DNA of 64,000 bases from contig JACKLW010000014.1 in NCBI GenBank assembly GCA_024235715.1, positions 1 through 64,000 on the forward strand. Reading direction: 5' to 3'. This DNA comes from Accumulibacter sp. (lineage in GTDB: Bacteria > Pseudomonadota > Gammaproteobacteria > Burkholderiales > Rhodocyclaceae). This document shows positions 46,087-54,412 of this stretch, piece by piece. The notes beneath the pieces are model-generated. The model was not told the DNA's origin. It searched no databases and was given only the letters and a program-made list of their open reading frames with translations. The position numbers and the translations under genes were made by a program. Within the stretch, counting starts at the first letter, position 1. Each line of letters opens with the position of its first letter.

Positions 46087-47172
46087 ATGAGTCACTACGA
46101 AGAACGTCTCGAAAGAGACCTGTCCCTGATCAAACAACAAGCGACCCTGCTCGCCAAGCGTGTCGACGATGCTCTCAGTGCCGCGGTACGTGCCCTGCTG
46201 AGCGGTGACGACAAACTCGCCTACGCCACAGTCCTCGGCGACCAGCGCATCAACGCCGAAAACCGCAAGCTCGATCGCATGTGTCACGCCTTCATCGGCG
46301 TACACCTGCCGAGCGCCGGCCATCTGCGCCTGATCACGGCCATGATTCACGCCAACATCGCCCTGGAACGTGTCGGTGACTACGCGGTGACCATCGCCCG
46401 CGAATCGGTGCACCTCGCCAAACGTCCGGACGCGCTGATCAAGCGCGAGGTTGAACTGCTCGCCGGCGAATCGCGGCAAATGTTCAAGCAGGCGGTATGC
46501 GGCTTCATCGACGGCAATGCCGAGAAGGCACGGGCGACGATGATCATGGCCGATCAGGTCGAGCGGACCTTCGATGTGGTCTTTGCCGATCTGGTCAGTG
46601 AGGGAGAGAACTTCAGCGTCGAGGATCTCTTCGCCTATCTGGGCGTGTTCAACGCGCTCGAACGGGTCTCGGACCAGGCCAAGAACATCTGCGAGGAAAC
46701 CGTGTTTGCGGTCACCGGGCAGACCAAGGCGACAAAGGTCTTCCGGATCCTCTTCCTCGACGAGGACAACACCCTGCTCGGGCCGATCGCCGAGATGGTG
46801 GCGCGCAAGAATTTTTCCGGAGGTGGCGAGTTCAGCAGCCTGGGCCGGACGGCTGGCGCGATGGCGCCGGAGGTGGTCAGCCGGTTGCAGGAGTTGGGCA
46901 TCGATCTGGCGCGCCACCAGCCGCGAGCGATGAACCTGAGCCTGCAGGATCTCGCTGATTTCCACGTCATCGTCAGTCTGCAGGGGCCGGTCAAGTCCTA
47001 CGTCGACAACGTGCCGTTTCACACCGCAGCACTCGAATGGGATGTTGGTGGTGCCGTCACGGCGGAAGTTCCCGACGAGCAGCGGCGCGAACGCCACGAG
47101 GCCCTGATTCGCGAGATTGCCGTGCAGGTGAGCAATCTGATGAGCACCCTTCGGGGCGAGGAGGCCGACTGA
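46087..47172 (+). CDS. phoU: PhoU fused to a degenerate phosphatase-like domain
   Basis: A 361-residue protein. Residues about 1-215 are PhoU, the regulator linking the Pst importer to PhoR/PhoB, with its two three-helix repeats and metal-binding ERVGDYA and ERVSDQAKNI motifs. From about 218 to 345 it aligns with low-molecular-weight phosphatase/arsenate reductase: ILFLDEDNTLLGPIAE matches the VLFVCTGNSCRSPMAE loop position by position, but the nucleophile Cys is Asp225 and the loop Arg is Leu231, so catalysis is not expected. Standard PhoU is about 240 residues. It may be a ligand-sensing domain, for example for phosphate. pstC starts 2 bp after its stop. Confidence 0.88.
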   Translation: MSHYEERLERDLSLIKQQATLLAKRVDDALSAAVRALLSGDDKLAYATVLGDQRINAENRKLDRMCHAFIGVHLPSAGHLRLITAMIHANIALERVGDYAVTIARESVHLAKRPDALIKREVELLAGESRQMFKQAVCGFIDGNAEKARATMIMADQVERTFDVVFADLVSEGENFSVEDLFAYLGVFNALERVSDQAKNICEETVFAVTGQTKATKVFRILFLDEDNTLLGPIAEMVARKNFSGGGEFSSLGRTAGAMAPEVVSRLQELGIDLARHQPRAMNLSLQDLADFHVIVSLQGPVKSYVDNVPFHTAALEWDVGGAVTAEVPDEQRRERHEALIREIAVQVSNLMSTLRGEEAD

Positions 47173-47173
47173 C

Positions 47174-48121
47174 ATGGCCAACAGCAACACTGCGCCTGGC
47201 GTGTCCGTGACCGCCGGCGGGGCGGCTGCCTTCGACCGTCGCAATTTCGACTGGTATGTCGACAAGGCCGTTCAGGCGATTGTCTTCCTGTGCGGCATCT
47301 CGGCGATCATCTTCGTCCTTGGGATCTTCGTGTTCGTCACCAAGGAAGGTGTGGGCTTCATCTTCGAGCACATGAACGTCCGGGAGTTCTTTCTCACCCC
47401 GTACTGGTTTCCGAGCGATGCCGACGACCCCGAATTTGGCATTCTGGCACTGATGGCGGGTACGGCCAGCGTCACCGGACTGGCAATGCTGGTGGCGATT
47501 CCGTTTTCACTCGGGGCGGCGATCTACATCGCCGAGTTCGCCAGCGGCAAGACCCGCGAAACGCTGAAAGTGCTGGTCGAACTGCTGGCAGCGATCCCTT
47601 CGGTGGTCTGGGGATTCATCGGCCTGGTGATCATGAACCCCCTGATCATCAAGTGGTTCGACGTGCCGGTCGGTCTCTGTGTGCTCAATGCCGGCATCAT
47701 TCTTGGTTTGATGGCAGCGCCGATCATGACCTCGATCGCCGAGGATGCGCTCAAGGCAGTTCCCGATCGCTACCGCGAAGCGGCGGAGGCGATGGGCGCG
47801 ACACGCTGGCAGGTGACCTACAAGGTGGTGCTGCCGGCCGCCAAGAATGGTCTGCTCGGTGGCGTGCTGCTCGGCGTGGGCCGCGGCTTCGGCGAGACCA
47901 TGGCGGTGTTGATGGCTACCGGTCACGCAGTCAACATCCCGGACAGCATTTTCGACTCGGTGCGGGCACTGACCGCGACCATCGCCGCCGAGTTGGGTGA
48001 AACCGTCGTCGGCGGCGAGCATTATCAGGCCCTGTTCACCATCGGCATCCTGCTCTTCCTGGTGACCTTTATCGTCAATCTCAGCGCCGACCTGATCGTG
48101 CGCGGCATTCGCAAGGGCTAG
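47174..48121 (+). CDS. pstC: Phosphate ABC permease PstC
   Basis: A 315-residue inner-membrane permease with six helices. The EAA loop that couples to the ATPases reads YREAAEAMGATRWQVTYKVVLPAAKNGLLGG. FIFEHMNVREFFLTPYWFPSDADDPEFGIL is the periplasmic part typical of PstC. It lies 2 bp after phoU and 3 bp before pstA. Confidence 0.95.
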   Translation: MANSNTAPGVSVTAGGAAAFDRRNFDWYVDKAVQAIVFLCGISAIIFVLGIFVFVTKEGVGFIFEHMNVREFFLTPYWFPSDADDPEFGILALMAGTASVTGLAMLVAIPFSLGAAIYIAEFASGKTRETLKVLVELLAAIPSVVWGFIGLVIMNPLIIKWFDVPVGLCVLNAGIILGLMAAPIMTSIAEDALKAVPDRYREAAEAMGATRWQVTYKVVLPAAKNGLLGGVLLGVGRGFGETMAVLMATGHAVNIPDSIFDSVRALTATIAAELGETVVGGEHYQALFTIGILLFLVTFIVNLSADLIVRGIRKG

Positions 48122-48124
48122 AAA

Positions 48125-49015
48125 ATGACATCGGCTAATGCAGAAATGTTCCAGGCCAGTGGCCTGAACAAACGCAACGAGCGCGTCCAGAATTCTTACC
48201 GGATACTCTTCGGTTTGATGACCCTGATGTTGATCACGCCCGTGCTCTTGATTCTCGGGACCCTGGTGGCCAAGGGCGGTGGCGTGATTTCGTGGGAGTT
48301 CCTGTTCACAGCGCCGACCGACGGCATGCGCACCGGCGGCGTCCTGCCGGCCCTGCTGGGCACCATCTGGCTGGTCATGGTGGCGCTGCTGCTGTCGGTA
48401 CCGATCGGCGTCTGCGCGGCGATCTACCTCAGCGAGTATGCGGGCGACAACTGGTTCACGCGCACCATCAACCTGGCGATCATCAACCTGGCCGGCGTGC
48501 CATCGATCGTGCATGCGCTGTTCGGCCTCGGTGCTTTCGTCATCTTCTTTGGCTTCGGGACCAGCATCCTGGCGGCGAGTCTGACGCTGGCGGTGATGAC
48601 CATGCCGGTGGTCATCGTTGCCACCCGTGAGTCGCTGCAGGCGGTGCCACAGGCGTTTCGCGAGGCCTGCTGGAACATGGGTGCGACGCGCTGGCAGACG
48701 ATCCGTCGGGTGGTGCTGCCGAACGCGATCACCGGCATTCTCACCGGTGTGATCCTCGAGGTTTCGCGCACTGCCGGCGAGACGGCGCCAATCATGTTCA
48801 CCGGTGCGGTGTTCTTCACGCCATTCCTGCCGGAAAGCGTTCTTGATCAGACCATGGCCTTGTCCCTGCACCTGTTCGTCGCCGCGACGCAGGTGCCCGG
48901 GATTGCCGAGGAAGTTCCGTTCGGTGTCGCCCTGGTGCTGATCGCGCTGGTGCTGACCATGAACAGCGCTTCGATCGCGTTTCGCATGTGGCTCAGGGGG
49001 AAGAAGAAATGGTAA
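48125..49015 (+). CDS. pstA: Phosphate ABC permease PstA
   Basis: A 296-residue permease with six helices and a coupling loop FREACWNMGATRWQTIRRVVLPNAITGILTG. It would pair with PstC to form the membrane channel. Two different coupling loops are normal in Pst; what is unusual is that two different ATPases are encoded downstream. Overlaps pstB1 by 7 bp. Confidence 0.95.
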   Translation: MTSANAEMFQASGLNKRNERVQNSYRILFGLMTLMLITPVLLILGTLVAKGGGVISWEFLFTAPTDGMRTGGVLPALLGTIWLVMVALLLSVPIGVCAAIYLSEYAGDNWFTRTINLAIINLAGVPSIVHALFGLGAFVIFFGFGTSILAASLTLAVMTMPVVIVATRESLQAVPQAFREACWNMGATRWQTIRRVVLPNAITGILTGVILEVSRTAGETAPIMFTGAVFFTPFLPESVLDQTMALSLHLFVAATQVPGIAEEVPFGVALVLIALVLTMNSASIAFRMWLRGKKKW

Positions 49016-49830
49016 GCCAGAGCGCTCTCGAGCGACCCCCGCCCGGCAGTCAGGCCAATGGCGAATCGGGCGGGTCGCCGATCAAGCTGGCGGTCAAGGA
49101 TCTGACCATCAGTTACGGCAAGACGGTGGCCCTGAAGGGGGTCAGCCTGGAGATTCGCGAGCATGAGATTTTCGGTATCATCGGCCCGGCCAATGCCGGC
49201 AAGACCTCGTTCCTCAAGGCTGTCAACCGCATGGATCTGTTCAGTAGCGGAATGCGCGTGGATGGCGAGATGCGTTTCAACGGTCTCGATACCCGCCAGC
49301 TGAACAACCTCTATGCACTGCGCAGCCGTATCGGCGTCGTCTTCCCGCTGCCGGTCGGGCTGCCGATGACGGTTTATGACAATGTCGCGCTCTCGCCGCG
49401 ATGGCGGGGGATCACCAACAAGGCCGAACTGGACGTCATCGTGCAACGCTGCCTGACCCGCGCCGCCCTCTGGGACGAAGTCAAGGATCGTCTGAACGCC
49501 CTTGGCAGCCTGCTCTCCGGCGGCCAGCAGCAGCGCCTGACGATTGCCAGGGCGCTGTCACAGGAACCGGACCTGCTGATGCTGGACGAGTTTTCGATTG
49601 CCGTCGACCCGGTCACCACCATGCGCATCGAGGATGTGCTCAAGGAACTGCGCAAGGAAGTGACCATCATCCTGGTCACCAACCTGGTGCAGCAGGCGCG
49701 GCGACTCGCCGACCGTACCGCCTTCTTCCTGAACAGCGAATGCGTCGAAATCGGGATCACGGAGGAACTGTTCACCGGTGAGGTGAAGGATCAGCGTACG
49801 CGCGACTACGTCGAGGGACGATTCGGCTGA
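49009..49830 (+). CDS. PstB1: PstB-like ATPase with degenerate Q-loop and switch His
   Basis: A 273-residue PstB-like ATPase. Walker A is GPANAGKTS (59-67; usual GPSGCGKST). The Q-loop Gln is Pro113 (VVFPLP; usual MVFQKP). The signature LSGGQQQR (from 169) is canonical. Walker B LLMLDEF keeps Asp193 and Glu194, but the D-loop reads IAVD and the switch His is Asn225 (VTNLVQQA; usual VTHNMQQA). It should bind nucleotide but is unlikely to hydrolyse efficiently at its own site, while it could supply LSGGQ to a partner. ATG 49009 overlaps the end of pstA. A canonical-core PstB follows 115 bp downstream. Confidence 0.9.
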   Translation: MVSQSALERPPPGSQANGESGGSPIKLAVKDLTISYGKTVALKGVSLEIREHEIFGIIGPANAGKTSFLKAVNRMDLFSSGMRVDGEMRFNGLDTRQLNNLYALRSRIGVVFPLPVGLPMTVYDNVALSPRWRGITNKAELDVIVQRCLTRAALWDEVKDRLNALGSLLSGGQQQRLTIARALSQEPDLLMLDEFSIAVDPVTTMRIEDVLKELRKEVTIILVTNLVQQARRLADRTAFFLNSECVEIGITEELFTGEVKDQRTRDYVEGRFG

Positions 49831-49945
49831 GTCTCTGGATGCCGGACCGGGGCTCTGCTGCCGTCTAAAGCGGCGCGGCCGGTTTTGCGCCAGGCTGCCC
49901 CGCTTGCCACTGTATTGACTGAATGCCAACGAAGGACACCATCAG

Positions 49946-50752
49946 ATGACCGCCGCCCAAGCCGCAGCTCTGCTGCAGCCCGCTCCCCAATACGCGATCG
50001 ACACCAAGAAACTCAACCTCTGGTACGGGACCTTTCAGGCCCTGTACGACGTGGACCTGCGCATCCGCCAAGGCATGATCACCTCGATGATCGGTCCTTC
50101 GGGATGTGGCAAGAGTACTTACCTGCGCAGCGTCAACCGCATCAACGAGCGTCTCGGCTACGTGCGCATCGAGGGCCGCATTGACGTCATGGGCGAGAAC
50201 ATCTACGACCCGCGCGTCGAGTTGATCCAGGTGCGCAAGCAGGTCGGAATGGTATTCCAGCGCCCCAATCCCTTGCCCATTTCGATACGCGACAATATCC
50301 TCTTCAGTCATCGCCTGCACGCCAAGGGCGGTGGTGACGTACACCAGGGCACGCCGGACGAGATCGTCGAGGAGTCCCTGCGCACGGTGCTGTTGTGGGA
50401 CAAGGTCAAGGACCGGCTGAAACGCAAGGCGACCGAACTGTCGCTGGAAGAGCAGCAGAAGCTTTGCATCGCCCGTCTGCTGCCGGTGAAGCCGAAGCTG
50501 CTGCTGATGGACGAGCCCTGTTCCGCGCTCGACCCGAAGGGCACCGAGGCAGTTGAGGAACTGCTGTGGGAACTGCGTGGGCAATACACGATCCTCATCG
50601 TTACGCACAACATGGCGCAGGCCCGACGCGCCAGCGAGGAATGCATCTTCATGCTGATGGGCAAGGTCGTCGAACACGCGCCAACCGAGGAAATGTTCGT
50701 GACGCCGACCCATAGGGAGACTGCCGACTACATCGAGGGCCGTTACGGCTGA
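49946..50752 (+). CDS. pstB: PstB2: PstB ATPase with degenerate ABC signature
   Basis: A 268-residue phosphate-import ATPase. Walker A GPSGCGKST (50-58), Q-loop Gln105 in VFQRPNPLP, Walker B LLLMDEPCSALD and switch His221 (VTHNMAQA) are all canonical. The ABC signature, normally LSGGQQQR, is LSLEEQQK (165-172), losing both glycines. Alone, a homodimer would have two broken signatures; paired with PstB1 it would have one complete site. ATG 49946 follows AAGGACACCATCAG. It ends the pst operon. Confidence 0.93.
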   Translation: MTAAQAAALLQPAPQYAIDTKKLNLWYGTFQALYDVDLRIRQGMITSMIGPSGCGKSTYLRSVNRINERLGYVRIEGRIDVMGENIYDPRVELIQVRKQVGMVFQRPNPLPISIRDNILFSHRLHAKGGGDVHQGTPDEIVEESLRTVLLWDKVKDRLKRKATELSLEEQQKLCIARLLPVKPKLLLMDEPCSALDPKGTEAVEELLWELRGQYTILIVTHNMAQARRASEECIFMLMGKVVEHAPTEEMFVTPTHRETADYIEGRYG

Positions 50753-50987
50753 CCCTGGTGCGCACTGCGACGGCAAACACCCGGTCTACCAGCGTTTATC
50801 ATCTTCAAGGGTCGGCGGTTTGCGGCGGGGTTGCCTCCGCCGCGGTCATTCGTCGGCTTCCGCTGTCACAGTGACTTGCCAAGGCTGCTGAAGCTGCTAG
50901 ACTCGCTGCGGCTGGTTGGACCCTGCTCGCGGCACGGTCGCCAGACCTACCGGCGCAGAACCGCGCCACTTCACCCGAGGAGGCAGC

Positions 50988-51500
50988 ATGGGCTTGTTCG
51001 ATTTTGTCAAGGAAGCTGGCGAGAAGCTTTTTCGCTCCCAGGACGCGCAAGCGGCGTCGGATGCAGCGAGCAGTACGCCCGGCGACGATGCGGCCAGGGC
51101 AAGGCTGGACGAGATGAACCGCAGTGCCGGCGATGCCATCGAGACCTACATCAGGACTCAGAACCTGCCGGTGACCGGGCTGACCGTGACCTTCGATGGC
51201 GCGAAAGGCGAGGCGACCGTTTTCGGTGTCGCGGGTGATCAGGCGAGCAAGGAGAAGATCCTGCTGTGCTGTGGCAACGTCAGTGGCGTTGCGCAGGTCA
51301 AGGACATGCTCTCGGTTGACCAGAGTGCGCCGGAAGCGCTCTTCTACACGGTCGTTGCCGGCGACAACCTGTCGAGGATTGCCAAGCTGCACTACGACAA
51401 CCCCAACAAGTACATGCTCATCTACGAGGCCAACAGGCCGATGCTCAGTCACCCGGACAAGATCTACCCGGGGCAGACGCTGCGTATTCCACCCCTGTGA
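50988..51500 (+). CDS. kbp: Kbp-like BON-LysM protein
   Basis: A 170-residue cytoplasmic protein similar to E. coli Kbp (YgaU), a K+-binding protein induced by osmotic stress. The start MGLFDFVKEAGEKLF, a BON domain (about 45-108, ending KEKILLCCGNVSGVAQVKDML) and a C-terminal LysM domain (about 118-168, FYTVVAGDNLSRIAKLHYDN... KIYPGQTLRIP) are in Kbp order. No signal peptide. GAGGAGG precedes ATG 50988. Here the BON-LysM linker is slightly shorter than in E. coli. Confidence 0.9.
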   Translation: MGLFDFVKEAGEKLFRSQDAQAASDAASSTPGDDAARARLDEMNRSAGDAIETYIRTQNLPVTGLTVTFDGAKGEATVFGVAGDQASKEKILLCCGNVSGVAQVKDMLSVDQSAPEALFYTVVAGDNLSRIAKLHYDNPNKYMLIYEANRPMLSHPDKIYPGQTLRIPPL

Positions 51501-51621
51501 CCGAGGTCGGAGCGCCGCCATACCTCGACCGCGCGAGGAGAGCGCACGGGCGAGGAGGACGCTGCATGGCGGAAGGGCGCGGTCAGCCGCTGCATGGGAA
51601 TGCAATGACGGGAAGTTGCCG

Positions 51622-51870
51622 ATGGGAATAATCTGGACGATCGTCCTGGGCTTTGTCATCGGCGTGATTGCCAAGCTCATTCACCCCGGCAAGGAAAACA
51701 TGGGTTTCCTGATCACCGTCGCGCTCGGCATCGCCGGTTCCTTCGGTGCCGGCCTGGTCGGTCAGTTTCTCGGTTGGTACCGGGCCGGCGAAGGCGCTGG
51801 ATTCATCGCCTCGGTGATCATGGCGGTGATCATTCTGGTGATTTACGGGAAACTGCGCACGCGCAGGTAA
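51622..51870 (+). CDS. GlsB/YeaQ/YmgE-family membrane protein
   Basis: An 82-residue inner-membrane protein with three hydrophobic helices, MGIIWTIVLGFVIGVIAKLI, LITVALGIAGSFGAGLVGQFLGW and FIASVIMAVIILVIYG, the layout of transglycosylase-associated (GlsB/YeaQ/YmgE) stress proteins. Function is poorly known. Its 3' end overlaps the convergent PHB depolymerase gene by 28 bp. Confidence 0.85.
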   Translation: MGIIWTIVLGFVIGVIAKLIHPGKENMGFLITVALGIAGSFGAGLVGQFLGWYRAGEGAGFIASVIMAVIILVIYGKLRTRR

Positions 51871-52970
51871 GCGCTCTTCCTGCCGCCGCGGTCTTCCTCC
51901 CGGGGCTCGGGCTGAAGCGGCGCCGCCAGCCGATCGAGCATGGCGCGTACCGCCTTGATCTGCAAGCCGTCCTGCGTCAGGTAGTTGCTTCCCGAATAAC
52001 CCCACCAGTCCCAACAGCCAAAGGGATTGTTCAACCATTGCCAGGATCCGGCCGCCGGGCCATGGCGCGGTTCCACCTGCGGGTAGAGGACGACGATGCG
52101 ATTGTTGTCCGCCCAGCGATTGTACCCGGCGCCATCGACAAAGCGGCGCCCGATCTGTGCGGCGCTCTGGCGGCAGCCGTGAAAAGCGACATGCACCCGG
52201 CAGCCGCCGCTGTGGCACGCTTGCGGTACGTAGACGTAAGCGTCATCCGCCAGTCCGGCGTCGATCGCCTTGCCTTCGACAAAGGAACCCTGGTCGAAAC
52301 TCAGCATCTCGCCGTTGGCGGTCATCGCCGGCGCCTGCAGCGGGCCAAGCATGTGCGCCAGCATCTCGCCGGCGGCATCGAGGTCGCCGCAACGATTGAT
52401 GAACGGGGACTCCTCGCTGCTGCAGGCATTGGCCTGTGGATCGGCGACCGAAATCATGGCGTGTGCGGCATCCGGGAGTTTGACGAAGCGGATCGCTGGC
52501 GGCGCCAGCCACTGGCTGTAGAACTCCGCCAGCCGCTCCACCACTGCGGTGGCGACGATGTTGTCCCGGCCGCCTGAAAACAGCCACACCCGATCGTCGC
52601 GGAGGTTGTCGAGGGGGTCGATGAGGCCCGAGCCGGAAAGCTTTTCAGCACGCGCACGCAATTCGCCCACCGACGGCAGCGGCATCCACGACGACGGCGA
52701 CATGCAATGCGTGAGCGCCCGCCAGGTCGACCCCTCGGCGCAGTCGTAGGGACCGCCGGCGAGCACGCCGGCGCCGCGGACCAGTTTCGAGTGTGCTACC
52801 TGGAACTGTACTGCCATGTAGCCGCCCGACGAGATGCCGGAAACCGTCCACCCGCTGGCTTCGGTAGCCAGCGCTGGCAGTGGTGGCGCGGCGTGGACGC
52901 TTGCCGTGCTCAGCGTGGCGGCAAGCGCAGCGGCCGCAAGGCGGAACTGGAGTGAGGAGACTGTGCTCAT
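51843..52970 (-). CDS. Secreted polyhydroxybutyrate depolymerase-type esterase
   Basis: A 375-residue alpha/beta hydrolase of the extracellular PHB-depolymerase family. Signal peptide about 1-28 (LAAAALAATLSTASVHA). The nucleophile elbow is GISSG (Ser47), unusually close to the N-terminus, as in this branch; HVAFHGCRQS and WADNNRIVVLYPQ follow. Paired cysteines suggest disulfides in the periplasm or outside. It could break down PHB or short polyesters. The frame extends upstream, but ATG 52970 starts the signal peptide. Its 3' end overlaps the GlsB-like gene. Confidence 0.85.
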   Translation of the reverse strand: MSTVSSLQFRLAAAALAATLSTASVHAAPPLPALATEASGWTVSGISSGGYMAVQFQVAHSKLVRGAGVLAGGPYDCAEGSTWRALTHCMSPSSWMPLPSVGELRARAEKLSGSGLIDPLDNLRDDRVWLFSGGRDNIVATAVVERLAEFYSQWLAPPAIRFVKLPDAAHAMISVADPQANACSSEESPFINRCGDLDAAGEMLAHMLGPLQAPAMTANGEMLSFDQGSFVEGKAIDAGLADDAYVYVPQACHSGGCRVHVAFHGCRQSAAQIGRRFVDGAGYNRWADNNRIVVLYPQVEPRHGPAAGSWQWLNNPFGCWDWWGYSGSNYLTQDGLQIKAVRAMLDRLAAPLQPEPREEDRGGRKSAYLRVRSFP

Positions 52971-53170
52971 GAAGTGGGCGCGAAGGCTCGCGAGAACCGG
53001 ATCAGCCGTGCGAGCAGCCAATATTACCAGATCATCGCACCGCAGACGCGAGTGGCTGCCGGGCGAGGGCGGTCGAGGCGGCTGTCGCTGACCATGTGCC
53101 TTGTCTGTTCGTTGCGGCGCCCATAAACTGGGCGCCTGCCCACTCTCCACCGCGGCCGTCGCGGCCTGCC

Positions 53171-54328
53171 ATGCACCAGTCGTCGCTGACCATCGACTCG
53201 AAGCTCCCCAGCGTGGGGACCACCATCTTCACGGTGATGTCCAAACTTGCTGCCGACTGTGGCGCGATCAATCTTTCGCAGGGTTTTCCCGATTTTCAGG
53301 CCGAGCCCGCCTTGTTCGAGGCAACCCTGCGGGCCATGCGCGAGGGGCGCAACCAGTATCCGCCGATGGCGGGCGTCGCCGAACTGCGCTCGGCGATCGC
53401 CGACAAGGTTGCTGCGCTCTACGGCGCCGCCTACGACGCAGACCATGAGATCACCGTCACGGCCGGCGCCACGCAGGCGATCTTCACGGCCATTGCCGCA
53501 TTCGTACGCAGTGGCGACGAAGTGATCGTTTTCGAGCCGGTCTATGACAGCTATGTGCCGGCGATCGAAACGGTCGGCGGCAAGGCGGTGTACGCCGCGC
53601 TGCGCTTTCCCGACTACCGCCCCGACTGGCAGCAGGTCCGTTCCTTGCTCAGCCCGCGGACGCGGATGATCATCATCAACTCGCCGCACAATCCGACCGG
53701 CAGCCTGTTCGACGCCGAGGATCTGGCGATGCTGGCCGAAATCACGCGCGACACCGACATCGTCCTGCTGTCCGACGAGGTCTATGAACATATCGTCTTC
53801 GACGGTGCGGCCCACCAGAGCGTCGCTGCGCATCCGCAACTCGCTGCGCGCAGCATGGTCATTTCATCCTTTGGCAAGACCTATCACATTACCGGCTGGA
53901 AGATCGGTTATGTGCTGGCTGCCGGCGAGCTGATGAGCGAGTTTCGCAAGGTCCACCAATTCAACGTGTTCACGGTCAATACGCCCTGCCAGTTGGGGAT
54001 CGCCGAGTACATGCGCGACGCCTCCCGACATCTCGGCCTGGCGGCGTTCTACGAGCGCAAACGCGACTTCTTTCGCAGCCAGCTCGGCACTTCACGCTTC
54101 GAGTTGCTGCCCTGTCGGGGCAGTTACTTTCAATTGGCACGCTACAGCGCCATTTCCGACCTGCCCGACCAGGAGTTCGCGCGCTGGCTGACCCGAGAAA
54201 TCGGCGTGGCGGTGATTCCCGTATCGGCGTTCAATCACGACGGCCACGACGACCGCGTCGTCCGCTTCTGTTTCGCCAAACAGGAGGCGACGCTTGCCGC
54301 CGCGGGTGAAAGGCTGCGCCGCGTCTGA
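53171..54328 (+). CDS. YbdL-like class I aminotransferase (methionine aminotransferase)
   Basis: A 385-residue PLP aminotransferase. INLSQGFPDFQAEP, the PLP-contact NSPHNPTGSLF, LSDEVYEHIVFDG and the Schiff-base Lys in SSFGKTYHITGWKIGYV are present. The sequence pattern is closest to YbdL/MtnE-type methionine or kynurenine aminotransferases, which act in methionine salvage; the exact substrate is not certain. Start ATG 53171 gives the usual N-terminus. Convergent with the M16 peptidase gene. Confidence 0.88.
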   Translation: MHQSSLTIDSKLPSVGTTIFTVMSKLAADCGAINLSQGFPDFQAEPALFEATLRAMREGRNQYPPMAGVAELRSAIADKVAALYGAAYDADHEITVTAGATQAIFTAIAAFVRSGDEVIVFEPVYDSYVPAIETVGGKAVYAALRFPDYRPDWQQVRSLLSPRTRMIIINSPHNPTGSLFDAEDLAMLAEITRDTDIVLLSDEVYEHIVFDGAAHQSVAAHPQLAARSMVISSFGKTYHITGWKIGYVLAAGELMSEFRKVHQFNVFTVNTPCQLGIAEYMRDASRHLGLAAFYERKRDFFRSQLGTSRFELLPCRGSYFQLARYSAISDLPDQEFARWLTREIGVAVIPVSAFNHDGHDDRVVRFCFAKQEATLAAAGERLRRV

Positions 54329-54412
54329 CCAGCCGCGCCCACTGCCGCGGCAAGAGAGGCTGTGGGACGCGTCATTTCCGCCGGGCGCCGCTATGAGCGG
54401 TCGTCGTGAGCG

